Origin: Herminiimonas sp. CN | Lineage (GTDB): Bacteria > Pseudomonadota > Gammaproteobacteria > Burkholderiales > Burkholderiaceae_D | Direction of reading: 5' to 3' | NCBI RefSeq assembly: GCF_000622895.1 | Contig: NZ_AVCC01000012.1 | Location: 4-57,959, forward strand | Length of the DNA stretch: 57,956 bases | Part shown: positions 17,082 through 26,800 of the stretch, one piece after another | How positions within the stretch are numbered: position 1 is the stretch's first letter | Layout: every line of letters starts with the position of its first letter | Position numbers and translations under genes: made by a program | The notes under the pieces: model-generated | What the model was told of the DNA's origin: nothing | The model's input: only the letters and a program-made list of their open reading frames with translations | Database searches by the model: none

Positions 17082-19217
17082 ATGACCCGCAAGCTGTTCG
17101 TTACCACCGCCCTCCCTTACGCCAATGGCGCATTTCATATCGGCCACATCATGGAATACATCCAGGCCGACATCTGGGTCCGGTTGCAGCGAATGCAGGG
17201 CCACGAAGTGCACTTTGTCGGCGCCGACGACGCCCATGGCGCGCCGATCATGATCGCAGCCGAAAAGGCCGGCGTCACGCCGCAGGAATTCGTCGCCAAC
17301 ATCGCCGCCGGGCGCAAGCAATATCTGGACGGCTTCCATATCGCGTTCGACAACTGGCATTCGACCGACGGTCCGGAAAACCACGAACTGTCGCGCGACA
17401 TCTACCGCAAGCTGAAAGCCTCAGGCTTCATCGCCACCAAGACCATCGAACAATTTTATGACCCGGTCAAGAACATGTTCCTGCCGGACCGCTACATCAA
17501 GGGCGAATGCCCGAAATGCGGTGCCAAGGACCAATATGGCGACTCCTGCGAAGTCTGCAGCGGAGTATATGCGCCGACCGAGCTGAAAAATCCGTACTCG
17601 ACGCTGACCGGCGCCACGCCGGTGATGAAGTCGTCCGAACACTTCTTCTTCAAGCTGTCGGACCCGCAATGCGTGGAATTCCTGCGCGAATGGGCGCTGG
17701 ACCCGCAGCGGCTGCAGCCGGAAGTGGCGAACAAGGCGCGCGAATGGCTGGAAGGCGGAGAAGGCGAAAGCAGCGGCCTGGGCGACTGGGACATCAGCCG
17801 CGATGCACCCTACTTCGGCATCGAAATTCCCGACGAGCCGGGCAAATACTTCTACGTCTGGCTGGATGCGCCGGTCGGCTACCTGGCTTCGCTGAAGAAC
17901 TACTTCGGCAAGACCGGACGCGACTTCGGCGCCTTCATGGCCGACCCGACCACCGAGCAATACCACTTCATCGGCAAGGACATCATCTACTTCCACACGC
18001 TGTTCTGGCCGGCGATGCTGAAGTTCTCCGGCCAGAAAGTGCCGAACAATATCTTCGTGCACGGCTTCATCACCGTTTCCGGCGAAAAAATGTCGAAATC
18101 GCGCGGCACCGGCATCTCGCCGCTGCGCTACCTCGACATTGGCATGAACCCGGAATGGCTACGCTATTACATCGCCGCCAAGCTCAACGCCAAGGTGGAG
18201 GATGTCGATTTCAACCCGGACGATTTCGTCGCGCGCGTCAACGCCGACCTGATCGGCAAGTACGTAAATATCGCCAGCCGCGCCGCCGGCTTCATTGCCA
18301 AGAAATTCGACGGCAAACTCAGCATGGACTGGGCCACCGACAGCGACGCCTTCCTGGCCACGCTGCGCAGCGCCGGCTCCGAAATCCTGGCGCTGTATAA
18401 CGGCCGCGAATACGGCAAGGCGCTGCGCGCAGTGATGGACCAGGCCGACATCGTCAACGCCTACGTCGATGCCAACAAGCCGTGGGAACTGGCGAAAGAC
18501 CCGGCCAAGGCGGCCGCGCTGCATGAAGTCTGCAGCCGCCTGATGGAAGCATTCCGGATTCTGACCGTGTACCTGAAGCCGGTATTGCCGCAACTGGCGC
18601 AACAAGTCGAAGCCCTGCTCAACCTGGCGCCGCTGCAGTGGTCTGACGCCGCCGTGGCGATGCCGGATAACCATCAAATAAATCCGTATGCACATCTGAT
18701 GCAAAGGGTCGAGCCGAAAATGCTCGATGCGCTGTTCGAGGCGCCGGAGACTGAAGCACCAGCGGCAGCACCGGCTGCCGATGCCGGCACGGCCAGCGCG
18801 AAAAAAAACCTCCCTCACCCCGGCCCTCTCCCGGAGGGAGAGGGTGAGAACAGCGGGGCGATTGAAGCGCTCGCCCCTGAGATCAAGATCGACGATTTCG
18901 CCAAGATCGACCTGCGCATCGCCAGGATCGTCAATTGCGAACATGTCGACGGTTCCGACAAGCTGCTGCGCCTGACGCTGGACGCAGGCGAAGGCCGCTT
19001 GCGCAATGTGTTCTCCGGCATCAAATCCGCTTACCAGCCGGAACAGCTGATCGGCAAACTGACGGTGCTGGTAGCCAACCTGGCGCCGCGCAAGATGAAA
19101 TTCGGCGTGTCCGAAGGCATGGTGATGGCGGCCTCCGCCGCCGACGAGAAGGCCAATCCGGGGATCTACATCCTCAACCCGTGGCCGGGCGCGGAGCCCG
19201 GGATGCGGATCCACTAA
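17082..19217 (+). CDS. metG: Methionyl-tRNA synthetase
   Basis: Class I synthetase charging tRNA-Met, 711 residues. Starts [26 protein letters not shown] (HIGH motif), has the zinc knuckle [17 protein letters not shown], and the KMSKS loop in [10 protein letters not shown]. The anticodon-binding helical domain runs to about residue 560. A C-terminal Trbp111-type tRNA-binding domain starts around [16 protein letters not shown]. Between the last two is an Ala/Pro-rich linker with [13 protein letters not shown], encoded by a palindromic DNA repeat (see 18812-18848). The rest of the protein is normal for the family. Confidence 0.96.
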   Translation: MTRKLFVTTALPYANGAFHIGHIMEYIQADIWVRLQRMQGHEVHFVGADDAHGAPIMIAAEKAGVTPQEFVANIAAGRKQYLDGFHIAFDNWHSTDGPENHELSRDIYRKLKASGFIATKTIEQFYDPVKNMFLPDRYIKGECPKCGAKDQYGDSCEVCSGVYAPTELKNPYSTLTGATPVMKSSEHFFFKLSDPQCVEFLREWALDPQRLQPEVANKAREWLEGGEGESSGLGDWDISRDAPYFGIEIPDEPGKYFYVWLDAPVGYLASLKNYFGKTGRDFGAFMADPTTEQYHFIGKDIIYFHTLFWPAMLKFSGQKVPNNIFVHGFITVSGEKMSKSRGTGISPLRYLDIGMNPEWLRYYIAAKLNAKVEDVDFNPDDFVARVNADLIGKYVNIASRAAGFIAKKFDGKLSMDWATDSDAFLATLRSAGSEILALYNGREYGKALRAVMDQADIVNAYVDANKPWELAKDPAKAAALHEVCSRLMEAFRILTVYLKPVLPQLAQQVEALLNLAPLQWSDAAVAMPDNHQINPYAHLMQRVEPKMLDALFEAPETEAPAAAPAADAGTASAKKNLPHPGPLPEGEGENSGAIEALAPEIKIDDFAKIDLRIARIVNCEHVDGSDKLLRLTLDAGEGRLRNVFSGIKSAYQPEQLIGKLTVLVANLAPRKMKFGVSEGMVMAASAADEKANPGIYILNPWPGAEPGMRIH
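18812..18848. repeat. Palindromic repeat inserted in frame within metG
   Basis: The DNA has CTCACC...GGTGAG outer arms and CCTCTCCC-gga-GGGAGAGG inner arms with a few unpaired bases, the form of a widespread proteobacterial intergenic palindrome. Here it lies inside metG and is translated as [13 protein letters not shown]. It follows a run of eight A residues (AKK codons) in a low-complexity linker. The reading frame stays open through it. Confidence 0.8.
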
Positions 19218-19283
19218 TGTGCAGATCAGACGGAGCGATGTGTGCCTTTTAACAAGTCCCTGTTTACGCGCTCTCTCTAGCCC

Positions 19284-19763
19284 ATGGATTTCTTGATACG
19301 CGAAGCAAGCCCGGACGATGCGGACCTGATTGCCGACCTGACCTGCAACGCCTGGAATCAAACAGTCGCGGCCAACTCCAGCGGCCACCACGAAACCAGC
19401 GCCAGGGTTCTGGATGATTTGCGGCTGGGCGGCGGCTTCATTCTGCTGGTCGACGATGTCGCCGCCGGCTCGGTGCGCTGGCTGCCGACGGACACCGAGC
19501 ACGACATCTGGGAAATCATCCGCATGGGCGTGACCCACGCCTTCCGCGGCCAGAGCCTGTCGCAGCACCTGCTGGAAGCGGTGATCCACCACGCGCTCGG
19601 CTGCGATGTCACCGAACTCCGGCTGGCGGTACGCACCGACCAGCCGCGCCTCATCGACTTTTACGCCGCACTCGGCTTCGAGATCGCCCCCGAACTCGAA
19701 TACAGCCACGCCAGCCCGCAAGAACCGGCCCTGACCGTGATGCGCAGGGTTCTCCGGCGATAA
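19284..19763 (+). CDS. GNAT-family N-acetyltransferase
   Basis: A 159-residue GCN5-related acetyltransferase that would transfer acetyl from acetyl-CoA to an amine of unknown identity. The fold is visible: MDFLIREASPDDADLIADLT opening strand and helix, the central GGGFILLVDDVAAGSVRWLP hairpin, and the CoA-binding region at MGVTHAFRGQSLSQHLLEAV, followed by a terminal FYAALGFEI motif typical of GNATs. Substrate cannot be told from sequence. It lies 66 bases after metG, and its stop codon is followed two bases later by a copy of the dispersed repeat. Confidence 0.87.
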   Translation: MDFLIREASPDDADLIADLTCNAWNQTVAANSSGHHETSARVLDDLRLGGGFILLVDDVAAGSVRWLPTDTEHDIWEIIRMGVTHAFRGQSLSQHLLEAVIHHALGCDVTELRLAVRTDQPRLIDFYAALGFEIAPELEYSHASPQEPALTVMRRVLRR

Positions 19764-19765
19764 AA

Positions 19766-19837
19766 CATACTCAATGCTGTATTTTATTTTCCGCAATTAA
19801 TATATGATGAAATAATATTTTTTACATCATACTCCCA
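19766..19837 (+). repeat. Dispersed 72-bp element, copy 3
   Basis: Begins CATACTCAAT two bases after the TAA of the acetyltransferase, has TGTATTTTATTTTCCGC at positions 13-29 and ends CATACTCCCA. The interior is very AT-rich. Same length, ends and box position as the other copies. Confidence 0.75.
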
Positions 19838-20164
19838 TGTTTTCACAATAAATCAGGCTGACATGCGGCGCTCCGCTGCTGCTAGCCGCTCCACCACAGG
19901 CGCTGCGTGCGGCGCATGCCATCAAGCCGCGATTTGCCAGTTGACCGGGTGTTTCTGCCGTCGATCAGCAGCGCGTCCGGCACGTTCCTGGGCGCAGCTC
20001 ATCCGCGCAGGCTTGATGAATATCTTGAAGTATCCTTGCGGCAAGGTGCACAATAGAAAAAACAAACAACAAATATTCGGCACGATCGATGCCGGGGAGG
20101 CCGCTGGATATCTCGTCTTGGCTTGATTCGCCCCTTCCCTCGCGAACAAACATAAGGAACGACG
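19838..20164 (+). other. Leader region of the hyf-like (Ehr) operon
   Basis: No credible gene: the open frame from 19863 has no recognisable domain, and its composition looks like out-of-frame sequence. The region should hold the operon promoter. Two candidates are visible: a TTGAAG/CACAAT pair near 20021-20052, and a GG-N10-GC sigma-54-like site at 20079-20092. AAGGAA at 20153-20158 could serve as the ribosome site for the GTG start at 20165. Confidence 0.45.
20079..20092 (+). promoter_or_regulatory. Possible sigma-54 (-24/-12) promoter
   Basis: GGCACGATCGATGC has the GG-N10-GC spacing of an RpoN promoter and matches the GGCACG half of its consensus, but the -12 half is ATGC rather than TTGC. 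It also reads as a GGCA...TGCC dyad, so it could be an operator or chance. Confidence 0.28.
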
Positions 20165-22174
20165 GTGCCAGACTTGATTTCCATTGATTACATATTGCTG
20201 GTCATCGCAGGCTGGCTGCTGATCGGCGCATGCGGGCTGCTGGCCCTGAAGAAGACCGCTTTTGTGGCGCGTGCGCTGTTCCCGCTGGGCGCAGTGCTGG
20301 GCATCATCCTGGGCGCCACCGGCCTGGTCAGCGCCTTCGGGGGGCCGCAAACCGCGGTGCTGCCGATCGGTTTACCCGACTTGCCGTTCCATCTGCGGCT
20401 CGACAGCCTGTCTTCCTATTTCCTGTTCGTGTTCGGCATCGTCAGCACCGGGGTCTCGATTTTTTCCGCCGGCTATTTCCGCAAGGGCGAAGGAACCCCG
20501 CCGGGGCTGTTGTGCCTTGAGTATCACGTCTGCCTGGCCAGCATGGCCTTGCTGTTGATCGCCGACGATGCCTATGTGTTCATGGTGGCGTGGGAAACGA
20601 TGTCCCTGTCGGCGACCTTGCTGGTGACCGCGAATCACCGGCTACCCGAAGTGCGCCGCGCGGGCTTCCTGTACCTGCTGATATCGCATGTCGGCGCGCT
20701 GGCGCTATTGCTGTGCTTCGGGCTGCTGCAGGCCAATACCGGCGACTACACCTTTGCCAACATGCGCCAGCAGCATTTGAATGTGTTCTGGGCAACGGTC
20801 ACTTTCTTTCTCGCGCTGTTCGGTTTCGGCGCCAAGGCCGGCATTTTGCCCTTGCATATATGGTTGCCGGAAGCGCACCCGGCGGCGCCATCGCCGATCT
20901 CGGCCCTGATGAGCGCCTTCGTCCTGAAGACCGGCATCTATGGCGTGCTGCGCGTCACCTTCGATCTGCTGCATACCCAGGTTTGGTGGTGGGGCGGCAT
21001 TACGCTGGCGCTCGGACTGGCGACAGCCTTGTTCGGCGTGGTACTGAGCGCGGCCCAGACCGACATGAAGCGTCTGCTGGCCTACTCGTCGATAGAAAAT
21101 ATCGGCCTGATGTTTGTCGGCATCGGCTTGACGATCCTGTTTCGCGCCTACGACATGGCGGGCATGGCCGCGCTGTCGCTGACCGCAACGCTCTATCATG
21201 TGGCGAGTCATGGCGCTTTCAAGAGTCTGCTTTTCCTCGGCACCGGCACCGTGCTGCATGCGACCGGCGAGCGCAATCTCGGGCATCTGGGCGGGCTGAT
21301 GCGCTTCATGCCATGGACAGGATGGGCGGCGCTGGTGGGCGCACTGGCGGCTGCCGGCCTGCCGCCGTTCGGCGGTTTCGTGTCCGAATGGCTGTTGTTG
21401 CAAAGTTTCCTGTTTACACCCGGATTGCCGAATTCCTTCCTCAACATGCTGATCCCCATCGTCGCCGCGGTGATCGCACTGGTGGGCGCACTGGCCGGTT
21501 ATGTGATGGTCAAATTCTTCGCGATCATCTTTCTCGGCCAGCCACGCGAGCAAAAACTTCTCGATGCGCATGATGCGGATAATTGGGAGCGCCTTGGTTT
21601 CGTATGGCTGGTTGCAGCGTGCATATTCTTCGGTTTGTTTCCGGTGCAGATGGTGCTGGCGATCGATCGTGTCACGCACCTGCTGGTGGGAGGCGGCATT
21701 GGCACCGCTGTTCTTCAGAATGGCTGGCTGCTGCTTGCGCCGGTGGATCCCGACCGCGCCAGCTACATGCCGGTAGCATTCGTGATGATATTGGCGGCAT
21801 GTTGCGTTGTGGCTTATTTGCTGGTGCGGCGTTTGTACCATGGCCGCTTCCGGCGCTCGATACCGTGGGGCTGTGGATTCCCTTTCCAGACTGCCAGGAT
21901 GCAAGACACCGCGGAAGGATTCGGTCAGCCGATCCGGGAAATTTTTGGTTCCTTCTTCCGGATGACGCGGCAACTGCCTTCATCGTTCGATAAAGCGCCG
22001 CGCTATCAGGTGACGATTGAAGACCCATTCTGGGGTCTGCTGTATCGTCCGATTGCCGCCATTACCGAGCGCATCGCACGCATCATCAGCCTGCTGCAGC
22101 AGGGCCGCATTGCCGCATATCTGCTCTACAGTTTCCTGACTCTCCTGATATTGTTGCTGGTGGTGAATCAATGA
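20165..22174 (+). CDS. hyfB: HyfB-like proton-pumping antiporter subunit
   Basis: Integral membrane protein of 669 residues related to HyfB/HycC and NuoL/MrpA antiporter-type subunits, which conduct protons or sodium. More than a dozen hydrophobic helices are visible. The conserved core includes SLSATLLVTANHRLPEVRRAG, the lysine/histidine helix FGAKAGILPLHIWLPEAHPAAPSPISALMS and LLAYSSIENIGLM. Start is GTG at 20165. First gene of a six-gene set with overlaps or gaps under five bases. It is similar to hydrogenase-4, but the set lacks NiFe ligands (see the large subunit). Confidence 0.9.
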   Translation: MPDLISIDYILLVIAGWLLIGACGLLALKKTAFVARALFPLGAVLGIILGATGLVSAFGGPQTAVLPIGLPDLPFHLRLDSLSSYFLFVFGIVSTGVSIFSAGYFRKGEGTPPGLLCLEYHVCLASMALLLIADDAYVFMVAWETMSLSATLLVTANHRLPEVRRAGFLYLLISHVGALALLLCFGLLQANTGDYTFANMRQQHLNVFWATVTFFLALFGFGAKAGILPLHIWLPEAHPAAPSPISALMSAFVLKTGIYGVLRVTFDLLHTQVWWWGGITLALGLATALFGVVLSAAQTDMKRLLAYSSIENIGLMFVGIGLTILFRAYDMAGMAALSLTATLYHVASHGAFKSLLFLGTGTVLHATGERNLGHLGGLMRFMPWTGWAALVGALAAAGLPPFGGFVSEWLLLQSFLFTPGLPNSFLNMLIPIVAAVIALVGALAGYVMVKFFAIIFLGQPREQKLLDAHDADNWERLGFVWLVAACIFFGLFPVQMVLAIDRVTHLLVGGGIGTAVLQNGWLLLAPVDPDRASYMPVAFVMILAACCVVAYLLVRRLYHGRFRRSIPWGCGFPFQTARMQDTAEGFGQPIREIFGSFFRMTRQLPSSFDKAPRYQVTIEDPFWGLLYRPIAAITERIARIISLLQQGRIAAYLLYSFLTLLILLLVVNQ

Positions 22175-23121
22175 TCACGTTCTTTGGGTTTTTTTCACAA
22201 CTGCTGGAAATACTGCTTGCGCTTGCGGTTGCGCCGCTATTGACCGGGTGGATCAATCAGTGTCGCGCCTGGCTGCAGAATAAAAGCGCGCCCAGCCTGT
22301 TCCAGCCGTATCGGATGCTGCACAAGCTGTTCCATAAAGAGTCCGTACTGGCCGAACATGCCAGCCCGCTGTTTCGCATGGCGCCCTACATCGTGTTTGG
22401 CTGCATGACGCTGGCGTGCGGCATCATCCCTACCCTGTCGACCGATCTGCCGCTGTCGCCTGCCGCCGATGCGATTGCACTGGTTGGCCTGCTTGCGCTG
22501 GCCCGCGTTTTCATATCGCTGGCCGCGATGGATATCGGCACCGCGTTTGGCAGCATGGGTGCGCGGCGCGAGATGCTGGTCGGCTTCCTGGCTGAACCGG
22601 CGCTGCTGATGGTGTTGTTTTCGGCTTCCCTGATCACGCAATCGACCTTGCTGACCAGCATCGTCGATAGCCTGGTGCATCGCGAACTGGCGATCTACCC
22701 CAGCCTGGCCTTTGCCGGGGTCGCATTTACGATGGTGTCGCTGGCAGAAAATGCCCGCGTGCCGGTCGACAATCCCGCCACGCATCTGGAACTGACGATG
22801 ATTCACGAGGCGCTTTTGCTGGAATACTCGGGACGCCATCTGGCGCTGATGGAATGGGCCGCCAGCCTGAAACTTTTTGCCTATTCCTGCATAGGAATCG
22901 CACTCTTCATACCTTGGGGAATTGCCGAAGCCAGCCGTCCGCTGGCGCTGCTCTCTGCGCTTCCGATCCTGCTGCTCAAACTGGCGCTCGGCGGCGCGTT
23001 GCTGGCCCTGATCGAAATGAGCAGCGCCAAGATGCGCATCTTCCGGGTCCCGGAATTTCTGACCGCAGCGTTTCTGCTGGCCGTCATCGGCATGCTGGTG
23101 CACTTCCTTTTGGGGGCATAG
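22171..23121 (+). CDS. hyfC: HyfC-like membrane subunit (NuoH family)
   Basis: A 316-residue membrane protein of the NuoH/HycD/HyfC family, the subunit that joins the soluble arm to the antiporter subunits. About eight helices are seen. Family motifs include the N-terminal GWINQCRAWLQNKSAPSLFQ region with LFHKESV, the GSMGARREMLVGFLAEPALL segment and the acidic ENARVPVDNPATHLELTMIHEA loop. It overlaps the previous gene by four bases. Confidence 0.91.
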   Translation: MITFFGFFSQLLEILLALAVAPLLTGWINQCRAWLQNKSAPSLFQPYRMLHKLFHKESVLAEHASPLFRMAPYIVFGCMTLACGIIPTLSTDLPLSPAADAIALVGLLALARVFISLAAMDIGTAFGSMGARREMLVGFLAEPALLMVLFSASLITQSTLLTSIVDSLVHRELAIYPSLAFAGVAFTMVSLAENARVPVDNPATHLELTMIHEALLLEYSGRHLALMEWAASLKLFAYSCIGIALFIPWGIAEASRPLALLSALPILLLKLALGGALLALIEMSSAKMRIFRVPEFLTAAFLLAVIGMLVHFLLGA

Positions 23122-23125
23122 AACA

Positions 23126-23785
23126 ATGCCAAACTTCACGCTACAAATACTGAATCTGCTGGCTGCCACGCTGCTGCTGCTGACGTTTGCGATGCTCAGC
23201 CAACGCCGGATTCTGTCGCTGATTCACTTGTTCACCTTGCATGGCGCGACGCTGGTTGCCTCCGCTCTGGTGGTCGCGTATGTCACCAATGACCACCATC
23301 TGTATTTTTCTGCCGGTCTGACCTTTGCGCTCAAAGTGGTGTTGATTCCCTGGATACTCCACAAGCTGATCCTGCGTCTGAATGTCAAATGGGATGTCGA
23401 ACCTTTGATCAATGTCCCTGCCACCATGCTGATCGGGATCGTACTGGTGATCATCGCCTTCAATCTCGCGATGCCGGTCGCAAAACTATCCTCTTCGATC
23501 GCGCGCGGCACCCTTGGCATTGCGCTGGCCTGCATCCTTCTTGCTTTCCTGATGATGATCACGCGTTCCAAGGCGGTGCCGCAGGTGATCGGATTCCTTG
23601 CGATGGAGAATGGCTTGTTTTTCGCTGCGACTGCGGCAACCAACGGCATGCCGATGATCATCGAACTCGGCATTGCCCTTGACGTTCTGGTCGGCATTTT
23701 GATACTCGGCGTGTTCATGTTCCAGATCCGCGAACAGTTCGATAACCTGGATATCCACAATCTGGAAAACCTGAAAGAGGACTGA
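23126..23785 (+). CDS. hyfE: HyfE-like membrane subunit
   Basis: A 219-residue membrane protein with about six helices. The C-terminal half resembles NuoK/MnhC (FLAMENGLFFAATAATNG, with the membrane Glu of that family), as in HyfE. The tail REQFDNLDIHNLENLKED is hydrophilic and presumably cytoplasmic. It lies four bases after hyfC and one base before the next gene. Confidence 0.88.
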   Translation: MPNFTLQILNLLAATLLLLTFAMLSQRRILSLIHLFTLHGATLVASALVVAYVTNDHHLYFSAGLTFALKVVLIPWILHKLILRLNVKWDVEPLINVPATMLIGIVLVIIAFNLAMPVAKLSSSIARGTLGIALACILLAFLMMITRSKAVPQVIGFLAMENGLFFAATAATNGMPMIIELGIALDVLVGILILGVFMFQIREQFDNLDIHNLENLKED

Positions 23786-23786
23786 C

Positions 23787-25247
23787 ATGGATCCATTATT
23801 GCTGGTTCTCATCACGCCGCTACTCGGCGGCATCGTGCTGGGCCTGGTCGGGCAACATGAAGCGGCGCCTGAAATCAACGTCGGCTTCAGCCTGGTCACT
23901 TTCATCGCTGCGGCATTATTGACCGCAAAGATCATCGCCAGCGGCCCCATCTTCGCTTTCGGGAAATTATTTTTCGTCGACCCCCTGAATGTATTCCTCG
24001 TCACATTGACCGCTTTTGTCGGCCTCACCACCGCATTATTCTCGCGGCCCTACATGCGCATCGAGCGCGATCACGGCAAGATGACTCCGGCCCGCATGCG
24101 GCTGTATCACAGCATGTTTCAACTGTTCATGTTCACCATGTTGCTGGCTCTGTTGACCAACAATATGGGCATCCTGTGGGTGGCGATGGAAGGTGCAACG
24201 CTGGCCACCGTGCTGCTGGTCAGCGTGTATCGCACCGCGACCAGCCTGGAGGCGGCCTGGAAATATTTCATCTTGTGCGGGGTCGGCATCGCCTTGGCGC
24301 TGTTCGGGACGATACTGCTGTATCTTGCCGCCGACCGCCAGCTTGGCGGAGACAGCGATGCGCTGTTATGGACTAATCTGAATGCCATCAAGACCCATCT
24401 TGAGCCGGCCATCATGTCGCTCGCCTTTGTGTTCCTGCTGGTTGGCTACGGCACCAAGATGGGCCTGGTGCCGCTGCATAACTGGCTGCCCGATGCCCAT
24501 GCCGAAGGACCGACGCCAATCTCTGCCGTGCTGTCGGGACTGTTGCTTAATGTTGCGCTGTATGCGGTGCTGCGCTTCAAGGTGCTGGCGGATGGTGCTT
24601 TACACAATGGCATTCCCGGCAAGTTGCTGGTCGGCTTCGGTTTGATCTCGGTGTTGGTGGCGACCTTCTCCCTGTCGCGGCAGAAAGATGTCAAGCGGAT
24701 GTTCTCCTACTCGTCGATCGAACATGTAGGACTGATGACTTTTGCGTTCGGCATCGGCGGACCGATCGCAACGTATGCAGGCTTGCTGCACATGACCGTG
24801 CACTCGCTGGTGAAATCCGCAATTTTTTTCACTGTTGGCCATGCCTGTCAGAAGGCTGGCAGCCAGGTCATCGCGGACATCCGAGGCTTGGTAAAAGTCA
24901 GCCCGACGGTTGGCTGGGGCATGCTGCTGGGATCGCTGGCGATCCTTGGCATGCCGCCGTTTGGCGTTTTCGCCAGCGAATTCCTGATCGTGACAACAGC
25001 CATGCGCGAATTGCCGTGGGCCACACCAATACTGCTGCTGGCGCTGGGTGTGGCATTCGCCTCGATTTTCAGCCGCGTGCAATCGATGGCATTCGGCGAA
25101 ACGACGGCCAAGCCGCTCGCGCACTCTCCTGCACTGCTGCCGGTATTCATCCATCTCGGACTGGCGCTGATGCTCGGCTTGTATATCCCGCCCTACCTGA
25201 ATACCTGGTTCCGGCAAGCGGTCAATATCATCGTGAATAAACTATGA
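23787..25247 (+). CDS. hyfF: HyfF-like antiporter subunit (NuoN/NuoL family)
   Basis: A 486-residue antiporter-like membrane protein, second such subunit in the complex. Conserved elements: LWVAMEGATLATVLLVSVYR, YGTKMGLVPLHNWLPDAHAE with the ion-path lysine and histidines, GPTPISAVLSGLLLNVALYA, and KRMFSYSSIEHVGLM. Twelve or more helices are apparent. Two antiporter subunits (B and F) suggest two ion-translocation routes. Confidence 0.9.
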   Translation: MDPLLLVLITPLLGGIVLGLVGQHEAAPEINVGFSLVTFIAAALLTAKIIASGPIFAFGKLFFVDPLNVFLVTLTAFVGLTTALFSRPYMRIERDHGKMTPARMRLYHSMFQLFMFTMLLALLTNNMGILWVAMEGATLATVLLVSVYRTATSLEAAWKYFILCGVGIALALFGTILLYLAADRQLGGDSDALLWTNLNAIKTHLEPAIMSLAFVFLLVGYGTKMGLVPLHNWLPDAHAEGPTPISAVLSGLLLNVALYAVLRFKVLADGALHNGIPGKLLVGFGLISVLVATFSLSRQKDVKRMFSYSSIEHVGLMTFAFGIGGPIATYAGLLHMTVHSLVKSAIFFTVGHACQKAGSQVIADIRGLVKVSPTVGWGMLLGSLAILGMPPFGVFASEFLIVTTAMRELPWATPILLLALGVAFASIFSRVQSMAFGETTAKPLAHSPALLPVFIHLGLALMLGLYIPPYLNTWFRQAVNIIVNKL

Positions 25248-26800
25248 AAACTGATGCCTTGTTCGAACGATATGCACTCCCCCTCAGACCTCTGCCAGGG
25301 GGCGCGCCGGCATGGCTGGCCGAGGCCGGGGCACAGGACTGGAGGCGCATTGCGCGCATAATCCGCACCGAAGGAGGTCGCCTGATTTCCGTTTGGGGTA
25401 CGGACAGAACACCGGAGGCCGATCAATTCATCATCTCGGCAGCGTACTGCGTGGCGGAGGGCCTGCTTTGGCTACAACTGCCGGTAACAGAACAGGAAGG
25501 ATATCCGGACCTGTCCGAGGTATTCCCCGCAGCGGTGCGGATGCAGCGTGCCATTTTCGATTTGTTGGGCATACGCGCGAGCGGCGCGGAGGATGTTCGT
25601 CCCTGGCTCAATCACGGCAAGTGGCCCCAAGACTATTTTCCGTTGCGGCAACAGCATTCAGGGCTGGAGCAATTCGACAGCGCACTGGAAAGCTATCCGT
25701 TCGTGTCGGTGGCGGGAGACGGCGTACACGAAATTGCCGTCGGACCGATTCATGCTGGCACCATCGAGCCCGGGCACTTCCGTTTCTCGGTAGTGGGCGA
25801 GAAAGTACTGCGCCTGGAACAAAGGTTTGGCTATACCCACAAAGGCACGGATAAACTTTTTACGCGGCATCACATGGCGGACGGGTATCGGATTGCAGGC
25901 CGTGTTTCCGGCGATTCGACGGTCGCCTTTGCCTGGGCCTATTGCATGGCAGTCGAGGCTGCAACCGCATCGCAGATCCCGCCGCGCGCGCAATGGTTGC
26001 GTGCGCTGCTGCTGGAGCGTGAACGTATCGCCAATCACTTGGGCGATCTGGGCGCGCTCGGAAACGATGCGGGCCTTGCTATGGGCCTGGCCCAGTTTTC
26101 GTTACTGAAAGAACAATGGGTACGGCTCAATGATCAATTGTTCGGCCACCGTTTCATGATGGATCGCATTGTCCCGGGCGGCACCGTTATCGATCTTGAC
26201 GCATCGGGCATAAGCTTGCTTGTGGCGCAGTGTGCACAGATTGAGACGGAAGTCCGGGCTCTTCGTGTCATCTATGAAGAACATGCAGGCTTGCAGGATC
26301 GCTTTATCTCCGCCGGCCGCGTATTGCCGAAACTGGCGGCAGAACTCGGCTTGTGCGGATTGGCCGGGCGGGCCAGCGCGCAGGCATGGGATGCGCGGGC
26401 CGATCAGCCCATTAATCCCTATGCGCAGCTCAATGTGCGCATGGCGACGCACAGCAATGGTGATGTCGCGGCACGGGTGTTTGTGCGGTTCGAAGAAATT
26501 TTCGAATCAATGCGTCTGTTGCGGGAAATCGCGCATCAATTACCGCCAGGGCCCACAACGGCGCCCTTATCCGAACACCATGCCGAGGGCCTGGGGCTAG
26601 GCTGGGTAGAAGGCTGGCGCGGCCCGGTGCTGGTGGCGATGGAAAGTGATGCGCAGGGAAAAATTCTGCGCTGTCATTGCCATGAGCCATCCTGGCAGAA
26701 CTGGCCCATCCTGCAACACGCAATCATGGGCAATATTGTCCCGGACTTCCCGCTGATCAACAAATCCTTCAACCTCAGCTATTCGGGACATGACCTCTGA
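25244..26800 (+). CDS. hyfG: HyfG-like large subunit without NiFe ligands (Ehr-type)
   Basis: A 518-residue fusion of a NuoC-like part (about 1-145) and a NuoD/NiFe-large-subunit-like part starting near HEIAVGPIHAGTIEPGHFRF. Membrane-bound NiFe hydrogenases hold the metal with two CxxC motifs. Here the first site reads RVSGDS (Ser222, Ser225) and the C-terminal site reads INKSFNLSYSGHDL, so all four cysteines are missing. The protein ends with no peptidase-cleaved tail. It therefore cannot bind a normal NiFe(CN)2CO centre and no hyp genes lie nearby. Automatic annotation as hydrogenase would be wrong; this matches Ehr complexes. Confidence 0.88.
   Translation: MKTDALFERYALPLRPLPGGAPAWLAEAGAQDWRRIARIIRTEGGRLISVWGTDRTPEADQFIISAAYCVAEGLLWLQLPVTEQEGYPDLSEVFPAAVRMQRAIFDLLGIRASGAEDVRPWLNHGKWPQDYFPLRQQHSGLEQFDSALESYPFVSVAGDGVHEIAVGPIHAGTIEPGHFRFSVVGEKVLRLEQRFGYTHKGTDKLFTRHHMADGYRIAGRVSGDSTVAFAWAYCMAVEAATASQIPPRAQWLRALLLERERIANHLGDLGALGNDAGLAMGLAQFSLLKEQWVRLNDQLFGHRFMMDRIVPGGTVIDLDASGISLLVAQCAQIETEVRALRVIYEEHAGLQDRFISAGRVLPKLAAELGLCGLAGRASAQAWDARADQPINPYAQLNVRMATHSNGDVAARVFVRFEEIFESMRLLREIAHQLPPGPTTAPLSEHHAEGLGLGWVEGWRGPVLVAMESDAQGKILRCHCHEPSWQNWPILQHAIMGNIVPDFPLINKSFNLSYSGHDL

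Noticed and set aside
19863..20126. An 87-codon frame between the acetyltransferase and the hyf-like operon with several cysteines (CGACH, CQLTGCFC).
   Set aside because: No recognisable fold, no ribosome site, and composition like out-of-frame coding; the CxxCH-like look is probably chance because no signal peptide is present.
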